DNA of 64,000 nucleotides from Veillonella parvula. GTDB taxonomy: Bacteria > Bacillota > Negativicutes > Veillonellales > Veillonellaceae. This document shows, one piece after another, positions 1 to 12,478 of the stretch. The notes beneath the pieces are model-generated. The model had not been told where the DNA came from. It ran no database searches and was given only the letters and a program-made list of their open reading frames with translations. The position numbers were made by a program, and so were the translations under genes. The stretch's first letter is position 1, and each line of letters starts with the position of its first letter. The stretch lies in assembly GCF_902810435.1 (NCBI RefSeq), contig NZ_LR778174.1:1041501-1105500 (forward strand), read 5' to 3'.

Positions 1-246
1 ATCCTTGTACCAAGTCGTGCAATTTTACAAATCATGGACAAAAACTTTGTTTATGTTGTAAATGCAGCTGGTGTAGTAGAACAAAAGACAGTAGAGATTG
101 GTGGTACTAAAGGTAATGAAACGATCATTAAATCTGGTTTGGCTGCTGGTGATACAATCATCGTTGACGGCTTAACTAAGGTGAAAAATGGCGTAAAAGT
201 AAATGGCAAACTACTAACTAAAGAACAGTTGAAAGCTACAAAATAA
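1..246 (+). CDS. RND efflux periplasmic adaptor, C-terminal end (partial)
   Basis: The reading frame is open from the first base (I-L-V-P-S-R-A-I-L-Q...) and stops at 246, so only the last 81 residues are in the window. The VPSRAI stretch, the VYVV strand, and the pattern of 'G-L-A-A-G-D-T-I-I-V-D-G-L' followed by 'V-K-N-G-V-K-V' are typical of the membrane-proximal end of AcrA/MexA-type membrane-fusion proteins. These bridge the inner-membrane RND pump to an outer-membrane channel. The pump gene follows 14 bases downstream, so the two are one operon. The lipoprotein or signal end, hairpin and lipoyl domains lie outside the window. Confidence 0.85.
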   Translation: MLVPSRAILQIMDKNFVYVVNAAGVVEQKTVEIGGTKGNETIIKSGLAAGDTIIVDGLTKVKNGVKVNGKLLTKEQLKATK

Positions 247-260
247 AAGGAGGATAGATC

Positions 261-3200
261 GTGTCGAAATTCTTTATTAATCGACCTATCTTTGCCATCG
301 TAATAGCCATTGTTATCACGTTGGTAGGGCTTATCTCTATGATGAACCTTCCGGTAGCTCGATATCCACAAATTTCTCCACCTACAGTTCAAGTTAATAC
401 TGCTTATACTGGTGCAACTGCTCAAGTTGTTAATGATACAGTAGCCAGTGTTATTGAAACGCAGATTGTAGGCGTACAAGATATGGACTATATGACATCT
501 AATAGTTCCAGTAACGGTAGCTATTCGTTGACTGTTCAGTTCAATCAAGGTACAGATGCTGATATGGATGCGGTTAATACGCAAAACCGTGTTCAAGCAG
601 CACTTGCACAATTGCCTTCAGAGGTACAAGCTGTAGGTGTTACAACCACTAAATCTTCTGGTGATATGGCACTTATATTCTCTTTGAGTTCACCAAATGG
701 CACATATGATGCAACATTCTTAAAGAACTATGGTACCAATTATATGATGGATACTATCAAATCCATTAAGGGTGTTGGTTCTGTACAAGAGTTCGGATCT
801 GATTATTCTATGCGCATTTGGCTAGATCCTGCGAAGATGCAAAAACTTGGTGTTACTATCTCTGAAGTTACAGCGGCTATTAAAGGTCAAAACTTACAAG
901 CTGCAGCAGGTACAGTAGGGAAAAACCCTACAAATGGTGAACAAGCCTTTCAATATCCTATCAAAATTGATGGACGTCTCGTAACACCTGAACAATTTGG
1001 TAATATTGCTATTAAAAGTACTAATGGTAAGGTATTACATCTAAAAGATGTCTCCCGTATTCAAATTGGGGCTGAAGGATATGACTTCATCGCAAAATCT
1101 GCTCATAAAGAGGTTGCCGGTTTTGCTATTTCCCTACAAAATGATGCTAATGCATTAGAAACAATTGCTAATGTTAAGAAAGTTCTAGATGAGCAATCTA
1201 AATCCTTCCCACCAGATATGCAATATAACGTAGTTGTAGATAATACTAAATTCGTAAGTGCATCTATTAATGAGGTTGAGCATACATTTGTAGAGGCATT
1301 ACTCCTTGTTTTAGTTGTAGTATATGTCTTCTTACAATCTTGGCGCTCCACAATCATTCCTATGATTGCTGTGCCAGTATCTTTGCTTGGCACATTTGGC
1401 GCTTTTGTTTTATTAGATTTCTCTATTAACACTTTGACGCTTTTTGCCATGGTTTTGGCTATCGGCCTTGTTGTTGACGATGCTATCGTCGTAGTAGAAG
1501 CTGTTGAGTACGAATTAAAGTATAATGGATTGTCTCCAAAAGAGGCGGCTATTAAAGCGATGGAAAACGTACAAGGACCAGTAATTGGTATCGCCTTTGT
1601 ATTGACTGCTGTATTTGTACCAGTTGCGTTCATGGGTGGTATGACAGGTATTCTTTACAAACAGTTCGCATTGACGATTGCCGTTTCCGTTGTAATTTCT
1701 GCTATTATCGCACTTGTGTTGACACCAGCATTATGTGCTACAATGTTGAAAGCACATATAGCTAAAGAGCGTGAAGATTGGTTACATCGCCAATTAAATA
1801 AATTTAATGCTGCTCTAGAACGATTCAGTAATTGGTATGGTCTCCAATTAGCGCGTTTAAGCCATCGTTTGAGTTTAACTGTTATTGCATTGCTAGTCTT
1901 TGCAGGTGGTACAGCCTTAGTATTTCACTTCTTACCAACTTCTTTCGTACCAGCTGAAGATAGTGGTTACTACATGATTGCTATTAATGAGCCACCTGGT
2001 GCTACATCTGAACGTACTATGGCTACACTTGAAAAAATTGCATCTTTCTTGGAAGAAAAAAATGATCCTGAAAAGCCTAAGGACGAACAATTATTCCAAG
2101 AAGTATTTACTGTCGCTGGTTTTGACCTCTTAGGTGGTGGTCAAAAGTCTAGTGCTGGTGTAATTTTTGCTACTATGTCCGATTGGAAATATCGTACAAC
2201 ACAAGCTACATCTATCAATGCTATGGTAGGTCAAACATTTGGCTTTGCAGCTGAGAAAGTACCTGAAGCAACAGTTATTGCTATGAATCCACCATCCATT
2301 CCAGGTCTTGGTACAACCGGTGGTTTTAGTATGTACATCATTAACAAAGCTGGCGATAGTCCACAAGTTATGGCTGACCGTACTAATGAATTTATTGCGG
2401 AAGCTCGTAAGAGCCCAGCAATTCAATCTATTTATACTACTTTTGATACATCTACGCCGACATTACAATTTGATGTAAATCGTGAAAAAGCGGCTCAAGA
2501 TGGTGTAGCATTAGCTGATATCTTTACCACTTTGCAAGGGTTCTATGGTAGTATTCAAGTTAACGACTTTACTACTTATGGTAAAAACTATAAGGTTGTA
2601 GTCCAAGCGGAAGACGCATATCGTCAAAATGCGGACCAGCTTAATATGTTAGCTGTTAGAAATAGCAATGGCCAAATGGTTCCTGTTTCTAACTATATTA
2701 CAAAGGAACAAACGGGTACACCATCTAGCATTACTCGCTTTGATAATGCGATGGCCGTACAAATTGGTGGTTCTCAAGCTAGAGGATATTCCTCTGGTGA
2801 TGCTATCAATGCATTAAAAGAGGCCGCCGCTAAAACATTACCTGCTGGTTATACATATGATTGGGCAGGGCAATCTCGTGAAGAGTTAAAAGCCGGTTCT
2901 CAAACTATGTTGATTCTAGGTTTAGGGCTTGTCTTTGTATTCTTAATCTTGGCTGCCTTATATGAGTCTTGGAAGGTTCCATTTGCCGTATTGTTCTCCG
3001 TACCATCTGGTATGATTGGTGCTTCTTTAGTACCATTCTTATTGAACTTCACAGGCAGATATTTCTTAGCAAATGATATTTATATGCAGATCGGTCTCTT
3101 AACCTTGGTTGGCTTGGCTGCGAAAAATGCGATTTTGATTATCGAGTATGCTAAGATTCGCGTTGACGAGCGTGGTATGAATGTTGTTGATGCTGCTATC

Positions 3201-3443
3201 GAAGCTGCAAAAATTCGTTTGCGTCCAATTTTGATGACATCCTTTGCATTTATCCTTGGTGTATTACCATTGGCAGTATCTAGTGGTGCTGGTTCTGGTG
3301 CACGTACTTCTATGGGTATTACTGTAGTAGCAGGGATGACAACAGCTACATTGTTTGGTATCTTTATCATCCCAATGTTGTTTATCATCATTGAAACAAT
3401 TGGACCTGGTTTGTTTACAAACCGCAAAAAGAATCACGACTAA
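261..3443 (+). CDS. RND multidrug efflux pump, HAE1 (AcrB/MexB-like) permease
   Basis: A 1060-residue protein, normal for hydrophobe/amphiphile efflux RND pumps. It starts at GTG behind a strong AGGAGG-like site. The N terminus MSKFFINRPIFAIVIAI is the classic HAE1 first helix. The proton-relay acidic pair is present in helix 4 (D406-D407 in VVDDAIVVVE) and the partner lysine in helix 10 (K955 in AAKNAILIIE). Two large periplasmic loops follow helices 1 and 7. It would expel drugs, dyes or bile-like compounds using the proton gradient, with the adaptor encoded just upstream. No outer-membrane factor or regulator is seen downstream; those may lie before the window. The substrate cannot be told from sequence alone. 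Confidence 0.93.
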   Translation: MSKFFINRPIFAIVIAIVITLVGLISMMNLPVARYPQISPPTVQVNTAYTGATAQVVNDTVASVIETQIVGVQDMDYMTSNSSSNGSYSLTVQFNQGTDADMDAVNTQNRVQAALAQLPSEVQAVGVTTTKSSGDMALIFSLSSPNGTYDATFLKNYGTNYMMDTIKSIKGVGSVQEFGSDYSMRIWLDPAKMQKLGVTISEVTAAIKGQNLQAAAGTVGKNPTNGEQAFQYPIKIDGRLVTPEQFGNIAIKSTNGKVLHLKDVSRIQIGAEGYDFIAKSAHKEVAGFAISLQNDANALETIANVKKVLDEQSKSFPPDMQYNVVVDNTKFVSASINEVEHTFVEALLLVLVVVYVFLQSWRSTIIPMIAVPVSLLGTFGAFVLLDFSINTLTLFAMVLAIGLVVDDAIVVVEAVEYELKYNGLSPKEAAIKAMENVQGPVIGIAFVLTAVFVPVAFMGGMTGILYKQFALTIAVSVVISAIIALVLTPALCATMLKAHIAKEREDWLHRQLNKFNAALERFSNWYGLQLARLSHRLSLTVIALLVFAGGTALVFHFLPTSFVPAEDSGYYMIAINEPPGATSERTMATLEKIASFLEEKNDPEKPKDEQLFQEVFTVAGFDLLGGGQKSSAGVIFATMSDWKYRTTQATSINAMVGQTFGFAAEKVPEATVIAMNPPSIPGLGTTGGFSMYIINKAGDSPQVMADRTNEFIAEARKSPAIQSIYTTFDTSTPTLQFDVNREKAAQDGVALADIFTTLQGFYGSIQVNDFTTYGKNYKVVVQAEDAYRQNADQLNMLAVRNSNGQMVPVSNYITKEQTGTPSSITRFDNAMAVQIGGSQARGYSSGDAINALKEAAAKTLPAGYTYDWAGQSREELKAGSQTMLILGLGLVFVFLILAALYESWKVPFAVLFSVPSGMIGASLVPFLLNFTGRYFLANDIYMQIGLLTLVGLAAKNAILIIEYAKIRVDERGMNVVDAAIEAAKIRLRPILMTSFAFILGVLPLAVSSGAGSGARTSMGITVVAGMTTATLFGIFIIPMLFIIIETIGPGLFTNRKKNHD

Positions 3444-3474
3444 TCATTTATATTAGATAATTTTATAGAATGTT

Positions 3475-3511
3475 AAAAACACGTCACTACTTAGTAGTGG
3501 CGTGTTTTTTT
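3475..3511 (+). terminator. Intrinsic terminator after RND pump
   Basis: An 11-pair stem (CACGTCACTAC with GTAGTGGCGTG, one G-U) with a three-base loop, followed by seven T. It ends the efflux operon and separates it from ppaC. Confidence 0.85.
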
Positions 3512-3521
3512 GTATGATTTA

Positions 3522-3530
3522 TGATATAAT
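3522..3530 (+). promoter_or_regulatory. Extended -10 promoter for ppaC
   Basis: TGATATAAT is a perfect extended -10. No good -35 is seen at the right distance. It would start a leader of about 60 bases before ppaC. Confidence 0.5.
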
Positions 3531-3598
3531 AATATAGTTAAAAATCGGATTGACGTAAGTCGATATTAAGTATGAAATTAATATAAAAGAGGTATATT

Positions 3599-4540
3599 AT
3601 GAGTGATGTAAAAACATATGTAGCAGGTCATAAAAGCCCTGATACTGATTCAATTTGTTCTGCTATTTCCTTTGCTAACTTACTAACACAAATGGGGAAA
3701 CCAGCAACTCCAGTCTGTGCAGGTGAAGCTAACAAAGAAACAACATATATTTTGAACCATTTTGGCTTTGCTCACCCTCAAGTTGTTAAAAATTGGGAAG
3801 AGTTTGCTCCAGAAGGCGGTAATTTGTATTTAACAGACCATAACGAATCCAAACAAATAATTGATGGTTATAAATCCATGAATATGTGTGGTGTTGTCGA
3901 TCATCACCGCATTGGTGACTTCGAAACTGATGGACCTGTATTCATGCGTTTAGAACCTGTAGGTTGTTCTAATACAATCATTACTAAGTTGTACATGGAG
4001 AATAATCAAGAAATTCCTAAAGGCGTTGCAGGCTTGATGTTATCTGCTATCATTTCTGATACTGTGTTATTCCGTTCTCCAACATGTACAGAAACAGATA
4101 AAGAAATGGCTCATAAATTAGCTGAAATCGCTGGCGTAGATATTGAGTCCTATGGGCTAGATATGTTGAAAGCGGGAGCAGATATTTCTGATTTAACTAA
4201 TGATGATATCGTTCGTACAGACATGAAAGAATTCTCTGAAGCAGGTAAGACTATTTCTATCGGTCAAATTTCTGTTATGGATACAACTAATGTATTGGCT
4301 AAACAAGGTGAACTAGTACAAGCCTTAGAAGCGCTTCGCAATGCCAATAACTATGATGCATCTTACATCATGATTACAAATATTCTCGATGAAAGTACTA
4401 CATTGTTGTTTAGTGGCGATGTAGAGGCTGTAGTTACTAAAGCATTTGAAAAAGAAATAAAAGATAATGGTGTATTCTTACCTAATACTATGTCTCGTAA
4501 AAAACAAATTGTACCACCAATTCTTGGTGCTATGAAATAG
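3599..4540 (+). CDS. ppaC: Manganese-dependent inorganic pyrophosphatase (family II)
   Basis: A 313-residue DHH-family phosphoesterase that hydrolyses pyrophosphate to phosphate in the cytoplasm and so pulls biosynthetic reactions forward. The family II signature is complete: H11, D15 and D17 in GHKSPDTDS, D80 in the TDHNES stretch, and the D101-H102-H103 triad in VVDHHRIGDF. The C-terminal DHHA2 domain ends in the substrate-binding SRKKQIVPP motif. The length matches family II enzymes (about 310) and no regulatory CBS domains are inserted. Start ATG follows AAAGAGGT. It is transcribed alone between two terminators. Confidence 0.96.
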   Translation: MSDVKTYVAGHKSPDTDSICSAISFANLLTQMGKPATPVCAGEANKETTYILNHFGFAHPQVVKNWEEFAPEGGNLYLTDHNESKQIIDGYKSMNMCGVVDHHRIGDFETDGPVFMRLEPVGCSNTIITKLYMENNQEIPKGVAGLMLSAIISDTVLFRSPTCTETDKEMAHKLAEIAGVDIESYGLDMLKAGADISDLTNDDIVRTDMKEFSEAGKTISIGQISVMDTTNVLAKQGELVQALEALRNANNYDASYIMITNILDESTTLLFSGDVEAVVTKAFEKEIKDNGVFLPNTMSRKKQIVPPILGAMK

Positions 4541-4554
4541 TATACAAACTAAAA

Positions 4555-4585
4555 AAGAACGTTGCTCGCAACGTTCTTCTTCTCT
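4555..4585 (+). terminator. Intrinsic terminator after ppaC
   Basis: Ten-pair stem AAGAACGTTG / CAACGTTCTT with a CTCG loop, followed by a T/C-rich run. Confidence 0.8.
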
Positions 4586-4623
4586 ATTTATAGGGCTTCA
4601 AGTATATTGCATGTATATTGTAA

Positions 4624-4654
4624 TTGCTATTATAGATGTGTTTATTTATATAAT
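4624..4654 (+). promoter_or_regulatory. Possible promoter for pcrA-ligA
   Basis: TTGCTA and TATAAT separated by 19 bases, about 100 bases before pcrA. The spacing is a little long, so this is tentative. Confidence 0.35.
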
Positions 4655-4757
4655 AATTTAGCTTTTAACTATACATACTTGTTTCACAGCTTATTAAAGA
4701 TTATTTATGTATATTTGGAGTTTGTATTGCATATGTAAGGGCAATAGGTGTATTCCG

Positions 4758-6947
4758 ATGAATTCATTATTAACAGGTTTAAATAAAGAACAACAACAAG
4801 CTGTCCAGCATACGGAAGGCCCTTTATTGATTTTAGCCGGTGCTGGATCTGGTAAAACAAAGGTCTTAACAGTTCGTATTGCACATTTATTGGCACAAGG
4901 TGTTAATCCTTATGAAATATTGGCCATTACTTTCACCAACAAAGCGGCAAAAGAAATGAAAAGCCGTGTAGAAGGTCTTGTAGGCGATGTGGCAAATTGT
5001 ATATGGCTCAGTACATTCCACAGTTTTTGTGCTAAGTTTTTACGTTTTGAAATAGATAGTTTCTTAGGTTATAACAGCAATTTTACTATCTATGACACAT
5101 CCGATTCTCAAGCTGTTATTAAGGCCGCATTAAAATCGTTAAATTTGGATGATAAATACTATCCTGTAGGAGCTATGATAGCTGCCATATCTGATGCTAA
5201 GAATCAATTGCTTTTTGCTTCTGATTTTAGAAAACAAGCGCGAGACTTTTACCAACAAAAGGTAGCCGATGTTTATGAGTATTATGAGCGGGAGTTGCGC
5301 AAGAATAATGCATTAGACTTTGATGATCTTTTATTAGTAGCCGTTAAATTATTACAGTCTAATGCAGCTGTTCTTGATAAATATAGTCATCGTTTCCGTT
5401 ATGTCATGATTGACGAGTATCAAGATACGAACCATGCACAATATTTATTGGCGAAATTACTAGCTTCACATTGGAAGAATATTGCCGTCGTAGGGGATGC
5501 TGACCAAAGTATTTACGCTTGGCGTGGTGCAGATATTCAAAACATCTTAGATTTTGAAAAAGACTATCCTAATTGCACATCTATAAAATTGGAGCAAAAC
5601 TATCGTTCAACTAAAATTATCCTCGATGCAGCCAATGCTGTTATTGATAATAATGAGGGACGTCCAGAGAAAAATCTTTGGACCGATAAGACGGAAGGTG
5701 CGAAAATTCAGCATTTTACGGCTCAATCTGAACATGAGGAAGCCGCTTTTATCGGTGACACAATTGCAAAGAAACATGATATTCACGATGTTCCATACGG
5801 GGATATGGCCATTTTATATCGTACAAATGCCCAGTCTCGTGTCCTTGAGGAAGCACTCATTAAGCGGGCCTTACCTTATACGATGGTAGGGGGCACAAAG
5901 TTCTATGATCGTAAGGAAATTAAAGATGTTTTAGCATATTTACGTGTATTATATAATCCTTTTGATGATTTGAGCTTGTTGCGTATTATCAATGTGCCTA
6001 AACGGAGTATTGGGGCCACTACGGTTGCTAAGCTACAAGAATATGCTCGTGCGAATGGTACATCTTTATTTATGACGCTTACGCAATTACATTTAATTGA
6101 TTCTATTAAGGGCAAAACTAAGGAAAAGTTAGAAGAATTTGGTATTCTCATCTTTACTCTTGTGTCTGAAATGGAGAATCGAACTGTACTAGATATCTTA
6201 GAATCTATTCTAGATAGAACAGGTTATTTAGCACAATTAGAAGAGAGTACAGACCCACAAGATCAAGCTCGTGCTGAGAATATTGGTGAGCTTTTATCTG
6301 TGGCCAAAGACTTCCAAGATACAAATCCATCTGGTACTGTAGAGGACTTTTTAGAGCAAGTAGCACTTGTTAACGATGTAGACTCCTTCGAACAAGAAGA
6401 GGCTAAAGTGACATTGATGACATTACATGCTGCAAAGGGTTTGGAATTTCCTATCGTATTCTTATGTGGGTTGGAAGAAGGTTTATTCCCTCATAGTCGT
6501 ACCTTGATGAACCCTGAAGAAATTGAAGAGGAACGTCGTCTTGCTTATGTAGGTATTACGCGTGCTGAAAAGGAATTATATATTTCTAATGCCACTACTA
6601 GAACCGTATTTGGCCGTACTAGTAGTTATTTACCATCTCGATTTATCGATGAAATTCCCGAAGAATTAGTAGATGGCTTACGTGCTAAGCGTAAAGTGCC
6701 TGATGATATTAAACGTCATGTACCTCAACATATGAGTGTTACTAGCCGCCCCGTGACGAAGCCAATCGTACGTAATGAAGTAATTGCTGACTGGAAGGTG
6801 GGCGATACGGCGATTCATAGTAAATGGGGTAATGGCAAAGTAATCAACGTAACTGGTGAAGGTGCTGGTATGAAATTGACCATTGAGTTTCCTACACAAG
6901 GTGTGCGCGTTGTAATGGCAAAATTTGCACCAGTTAAAAAGGAATGA
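4758..6947 (+). CDS. pcrA: ATP-dependent 3'-5' DNA helicase PcrA/UvrD
   Basis: A 729-residue superfamily 1A helicase for nucleotide excision repair, removal of RecA filaments and rolling-circle replication. Motif I is AGAGSGKT with K33. Motif II is IDEYQDTN (D219-E220). Motif III is GDADQSIYAWRGA and motif IV is the QNYRST stretch. Motif V/VI is TLHAAKGLEFP with the later arginine-rich AYVGITRAEKE. The C-terminal 50 residues (VGDTAIHSKWGNGKV...) form the Tudor-like fold that contacts RNA polymerase in PcrA. An earlier in-frame start at 4707 would add 17 residues unlike the family; the ATG at 4758 has an AGGTG site seven bases upstream and gives the expected MNSLLTGLNKEQ start. It precedes ligA, a common Firmicute pairing. 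Confidence 0.95.
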   Translation: MNSLLTGLNKEQQQAVQHTEGPLLILAGAGSGKTKVLTVRIAHLLAQGVNPYEILAITFTNKAAKEMKSRVEGLVGDVANCIWLSTFHSFCAKFLRFEIDSFLGYNSNFTIYDTSDSQAVIKAALKSLNLDDKYYPVGAMIAAISDAKNQLLFASDFRKQARDFYQQKVADVYEYYERELRKNNALDFDDLLLVAVKLLQSNAAVLDKYSHRFRYVMIDEYQDTNHAQYLLAKLLASHWKNIAVVGDADQSIYAWRGADIQNILDFEKDYPNCTSIKLEQNYRSTKIILDAANAVIDNNEGRPEKNLWTDKTEGAKIQHFTAQSEHEEAAFIGDTIAKKHDIHDVPYGDMAILYRTNAQSRVLEEALIKRALPYTMVGGTKFYDRKEIKDVLAYLRVLYNPFDDLSLLRIINVPKRSIGATTVAKLQEYARANGTSLFMTLTQLHLIDSIKGKTKEKLEEFGILIFTLVSEMENRTVLDILESILDRTGYLAQLEESTDPQDQARAENIGELLSVAKDFQDTNPSGTVEDFLEQVALVNDVDSFEQEEAKVTLMTLHAAKGLEFPIVFLCGLEEGLFPHSRTLMNPEEIEEERRLAYVGITRAEKELYISNATTRTVFGRTSSYLPSRFIDEIPEELVDGLRAKRKVPDDIKRHVPQHMSVTSRPVTKPIVRNEVIADWKVGDTAIHSKWGNGKVINVTGEGAGMKLTIEFPTQGVRVVMAKFAPVKKE

Positions 6948-7001
6948 TTATCCTAATTATGTATATGGTTAAATAGGGAACATATACAATTATTTAAATA
7001 G

Positions 7002-9032
<2,031 letters not shown>

Positions 9033-9052
9033 ATATATAGTCTTACAATGTT

Positions 9053-9081
9053 TTGAAAATATATACTATTTGCTTTATAAT
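9053..9081 (+). promoter_or_regulatory. Promoter for gatCAB
   Basis: TTGAAA and TATAAT with an exact 17-base spacer, followed 26 bases later by the gatC start. This is a strong house-keeping sigma pattern. Confidence 0.65.
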
Positions 9082-9107
9082 AAGTAATTATGAAAGGATG
9101 TGTTCCG

Positions 9108-9398
9108 ATGAAAATCAGCCAAGAGGAAATAAAAAAAATCGCCTTGCTTTCACGTTTGGAAGTTAAAGAAGAACATATGGCACATGTAGAAAAAGAGTTG
9201 TCCGACATCTTGACCTATGTTGCTGAACTAGATGCATTAGAACTAGATGGTGTTGAACCAATGGCTCATGCTGTACCTTTACACAATGTATTTAGAGAGG
9301 ATGAAAAGAAACCATCCCTTGATCATGAGTTAGCTTTATCCAATGCTCCAGAAGCAGAAGATGGGTACTTTAAAGTGCCTCGTGTTGTACAAGAATAG
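9108..9398 (+). CDS. gatC: Asp-tRNA(Asn)/Glu-tRNA(Gln) amidotransferase subunit C
   Basis: A 96-residue subunit that stabilises the GatA-GatB heterodimer. The start [19 protein letters not shown] and the later [15 protein letters not shown] motif are characteristic of GatC. An ATG at 9090 in the same frame would add six residues, but the AAAGGA site at 9093-9098 sits nine bases before the ATG at 9108 and lies inside the longer version, so 9108 is preferred. It is the first gene of the gatCAB operon. Confidence 0.93.
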   Translation: MKISQEEIKKIALLSRLEVKEEHMAHVEKELSDILTYVAELDALELDGVEPMAHAVPLHNVFREDEKKPSLDHELALSNAPEAEDGYFKVPRVVQE

Positions 9399-9409
9399 GA
9401 GATTTTGCT

Positions 9410-10870
9410 GTGCCGACAATTCATGAATTACATAAAAAACTTGTGAATAAAGAAATCAGTGCCGTTGAATTGACGAATGCTGTTATTGCTCATAAAGCTA
9501 AAGTGGAACCGACTGTGCATGCGTACTTGTCCGATTCTCATGACCGTGCTTTAACCATAGCTAAGGTTGTAGACGAAGCAATTGCTAAAGGTGAAGCGAT
9601 TTCTCCATTAGCTGGTATTCCTGGTGCGATTAAAGATAATATTTGTATCAAAGACGAACCTGCAACTTGTGCGTCTAAAATGTTAGAAAACTTTGTGCCT
9701 CCATATAATGCGTCTGTTATCGAACGCTTACAAGACAATCATTATATTAGCCTTGGTAAACTTAATATGGATGAATTTGCTATGGGCGGTTCTACAGAGA
9801 ATTCTGCATTAGCAAAAACGACTAATCCATGGAATATTGACTGTGTACCGGGTGGTTCTTCTGGTGGTAGTGCAGCTGCTGTTTCTAGTGGTTCTGCAAT
9901 TTGGGCTCTCGGTTCTGATACAGGTGGCTCCATTCGTCAACCAGCCTCTTTCTGTGGCGTAGTAGGTTTAAAACCAACCTATGGTAATGTATCCCGTTAC
10001 GGCCTTATTGCTTTTGCATCTTCTTTAGATCAAATCGGACCTGTTACACGGGATGTAACGGATGCTGCATTGGTATTGAATGCTATTTCTGGTTACGATG
10101 CAAAAGATTCTACATCGATTCCAGGTGCTCGTGTGGATTACACTACAACTCTTATAAATGATGTAAAAAATCTTAAAATCGGTGTGCCAAAAGAATTCTT
10201 TGGCGAAGGTCTCAATAGTGAAGTTCGCAAAGCTATGGAAGAGGCTATCGAAACATATAAAAAATTAGGTGCTGAAATCGTTGAGATTTCCTTGCCTAAC
10301 TCTAAATATGCGTTGTCTGCATACTATATCATCGCATTAGCAGAGGCAAGCTCCAACTTGGCTCGTTATGACGGCGTAAGCTATGGTATGCGCGTACCTG
10401 CAGATAATCTAGTAGACATGTCTACTAAAACACGTACAGAAGGTTTTGGCCCTGAAGTACAACGTCGTATCTTGTTAGGTACTTATGTATTGAGTGCTGG
10501 TTACTATGATGCTTACTATTTGAAAGCATTAAAAGTTCGTCGCCTCATTAAAAATGAATTTGATGAAGCATTCTCCAAAGTGGATTTGATCTTAACACCA
10601 ACTGCACCTAATACGTCTTATAAATTTGGTGAAAAAGCAAATGATCCATTGGCAATGTATTTGGAAGATATCTGTACGGTACCAGCAAACCTTGCAGGTA
10701 TTCCAGGCATTAGCATTCCAGCAGGTATGAGCAGCAGTAATTTGCCAATCGGCTTACAATTGCTTGGCCCTGCTATGGGTGAAGAAACATTGTTACGTGC
10801 CGCTTTCACATTTGAACAAGCACGTCCAGACTGTCAATTAGTAGCACCAACTGGGGAGGTTTCTCTATGA
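9410..10870 (+). CDS. gatA: Asp-tRNA(Asn)/Glu-tRNA(Gln) amidotransferase subunit A
   Basis: A 486-residue amidase-signature enzyme that frees ammonia from glutamine for the conversion of Glu-tRNA(Gln) and Asp-tRNA(Asn). The Ser-cisSer-Lys triad is visible: K75 in GAIKDN, S150 in GGSSGGS and the nucleophile S174 in [10 protein letters not shown]. The start is GTG; its AGGAG site overlaps the gatC stop codon, so translation is likely coupled. The gene overlaps gatB by four bases (ATGA). Its presence suggests that Gln-tRNA and perhaps Asn-tRNA are made by the indirect route. Confidence 0.97.
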   Translation: MPTIHELHKKLVNKEISAVELTNAVIAHKAKVEPTVHAYLSDSHDRALTIAKVVDEAIAKGEAISPLAGIPGAIKDNICIKDEPATCASKMLENFVPPYNASVIERLQDNHYISLGKLNMDEFAMGGSTENSALAKTTNPWNIDCVPGGSSGGSAAAVSSGSAIWALGSDTGGSIRQPASFCGVVGLKPTYGNVSRYGLIAFASSLDQIGPVTRDVTDAALVLNAISGYDAKDSTSIPGARVDYTTTLINDVKNLKIGVPKEFFGEGLNSEVRKAMEEAIETYKKLGAEIVEISLPNSKYALSAYYIIALAEASSNLARYDGVSYGMRVPADNLVDMSTKTRTEGFGPEVQRRILLGTYVLSAGYYDAYYLKALKVRRLIKNEFDEAFSKVDLILTPTAPNTSYKFGEKANDPLAMYLEDICTVPANLAGIPGISIPAGMSSSNLPIGLQLLGPAMGEETLLRAAFTFEQARPDCQLVAPTGEVSL

Positions 10871-12315
10871 GTAGTAAATACGAAACAGTCGTTGGTTTAG
10901 AGGTTCATACAGAGCTTAAGACTAAGTCTAAAATCTTCTGTGGTTGTACCACTGAATTCGGCGGCGATCAAAATACGCATGTATGCCCAGTGTGCCTTGG
11001 CTTGCCTGGTGCAATGCCTGTGTTAAATAAACAAGTAGTAGAATTTGCCATTAAAGTAGGCTTAGCATTGAATTGTGAAATCCTTAACTTTAACAAGTTT
11101 GACCGCAAAAACTACTATTATCCTGATTTGCCTAAAAACTATCAAACATCTCAATATGATTTACCAATTTGTTTAAATGGTCACTTAGACATCGAAGTGA
11201 ATGGTGAAACTAAACGCATTGGTATTACCCGTATTCATATGGAAGAAGATGCAGGCAAACTCGTTCATAGTGGCAACACTATTTCCGACTCCAAATCTTC
11301 TAATGTTGACTACAACCGTACGGGTGTACCTCTTCTTGAAATCGTATCTGAACCAGATATTCGTTCCGGTGCAGAAGCGAGAGCATACGTTGAAAAATTA
11401 CGTTCTATTTTACAATATTTAGAAGTATCTGACGGTCGTATGGAAGAAGGTTCTTTGCGTGGTGACTGTAACGTATCCGTACGTTTACGTGGCACTACAG
11501 AATTTGGTACACGTACAGAAACTAAAAATGTTAACTCTTTAACTGCAATTCAAAAAGTTGTTGAATATGAAGCGTTGCGTCAAGCTAAGTTAATCGAAGC
11601 TGGCGGCAAAGTAGATCAAGAAACACGTACTTGGGATGATGCACAAGGTATCACGCTTGGAATGCGTAAAAAAGACGAAGAAAACGATTACCGTTACTTC
11701 CCAGAACCAGATTTGGTACCAATCGTAATTACAGATGAAAAAATCGAAGAAGTACGTCGTGCATTGCCAGAATTACAAGATGCTAAGATTGAACGTTTTG
11801 TATCTGAATATGGCTTGTCTCGTGAGGATGCTACAATTCTCACAGTATCTCGTAAGACTGCAGACTTCTTAGATGCTACTGTAAAAGCAGGTGCAGATCC
11901 TAAAACTGTGGCTAACTGGATGCTTGGTGACTTGTCCAAGATGATTAATGAAAGCGGTTTAACATTTGCTGAATCCAAGGTAAGTCCTGAAAACTTGGCT
12001 GGTATGATTGCCCTTATTGATAAAGGTACAATTTCTGGTAAAATTGCGAAAAAAGTTATCGTATCCATGTGGGAATCCGGCAAGGATGCTGATACTATTG
12101 TAAAAGAGGAAGGTCTAGTTCAAATCACAGATACTGGTGCTATTGAAGAAATTGTTAAGCAAGTTATTGCTAATAATCCACAACCAGTAGCAGACTTTAA
12201 GAGTGGTAATGGTAAGGCTATAGGCTTCTTAGTTGGTCAAGTTATGAAGGAATCTAAAGGCCGAGCTAATCCGGGAATGGTAAATGAATTACTTAAAAAA
12301 TTCTTAAATGACTGA
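10867..12315 (+). CDS. gatB: Asp-tRNA(Asn)/Glu-tRNA(Gln) amidotransferase subunit B
   Basis: A 482-residue subunit that binds the mischarged tRNA, phosphorylates its carboxylate and receives ammonia from GatA. The N terminus [23 protein letters not shown], the [15 protein letters not shown] motif and the [11 protein letters not shown] stretch mark the kinase core. A helical domain and a C-terminal YqeY-like tail domain ([12 protein letters not shown]) follow. Length is normal. The start overlaps the gatA stop (ATGA). A strong terminator follows 40 bases after the stop. Confidence 0.97.
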   Translation: MSSKYETVVGLEVHTELKTKSKIFCGCTTEFGGDQNTHVCPVCLGLPGAMPVLNKQVVEFAIKVGLALNCEILNFNKFDRKNYYYPDLPKNYQTSQYDLPICLNGHLDIEVNGETKRIGITRIHMEEDAGKLVHSGNTISDSKSSNVDYNRTGVPLLEIVSEPDIRSGAEARAYVEKLRSILQYLEVSDGRMEEGSLRGDCNVSVRLRGTTEFGTRTETKNVNSLTAIQKVVEYEALRQAKLIEAGGKVDQETRTWDDAQGITLGMRKKDEENDYRYFPEPDLVPIVITDEKIEEVRRALPELQDAKIERFVSEYGLSREDATILTVSRKTADFLDATVKAGADPKTVANWMLGDLSKMINESGLTFAESKVSPENLAGMIALIDKGTISGKIAKKVIVSMWESGKDADTIVKEEGLVQITDTGAIEEIVKQVIANNPQPVADFKSGNGKAIGFLVGQVMKESKGRANPGMVNELLKKFLND

Positions 12316-12356
12316 TATGAGTGTTAACATATATTAGCATTAAGCAATATAAAAAA

Positions 12357-12398
12357 TAATCCCTTCAGATATATGGCTTTATATCTGAAGGGATTTCT
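12357..12398 (+). terminator. Intrinsic terminator after gatB
   Basis: Long stem AATCCCTTCAGATATA with TATATCTGAAGGGATT around a short loop, followed by TTCTATTT. Confidence 0.8.
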
Positions 12399-12400
12399 AT

Positions 12401-12431
12401 TTGCCATTATGATGGTAAAATATGGTATAAT
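12401..12431 (+). promoter_or_regulatory. Promoter with extended -10 for the 138-residue membrane protein
   Basis: TTGCCA followed after 19 bases by TATAAT; the -10 is preceded by TGG, making TGGTATAAT. It sits directly after the gatB terminator. Confidence 0.5.
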
Positions 12432-12478
12432 AAATTGTATAAAATCAATTAGTATTTGTTCATATAAAGGAAATACAT

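Noticed and set aside
51-611. Long open frame on the minus strand opposite the RND genes
   Set aside because: It is a shadow of the strongly supported plus-strand coding frames and encodes no recognisable protein.
1103-1633. Another minus-strand open frame of 176 codons inside the RND pump gene
   Set aside because: Shadow frame with low-complexity Ser/Thr composition; the plus-strand gene is certain.
4707-4757. Longer pcrA start
   Set aside because: No ribosome site; extra residues (Cys-rich) do not fit PcrA, whereas the ATG at 4758 does.
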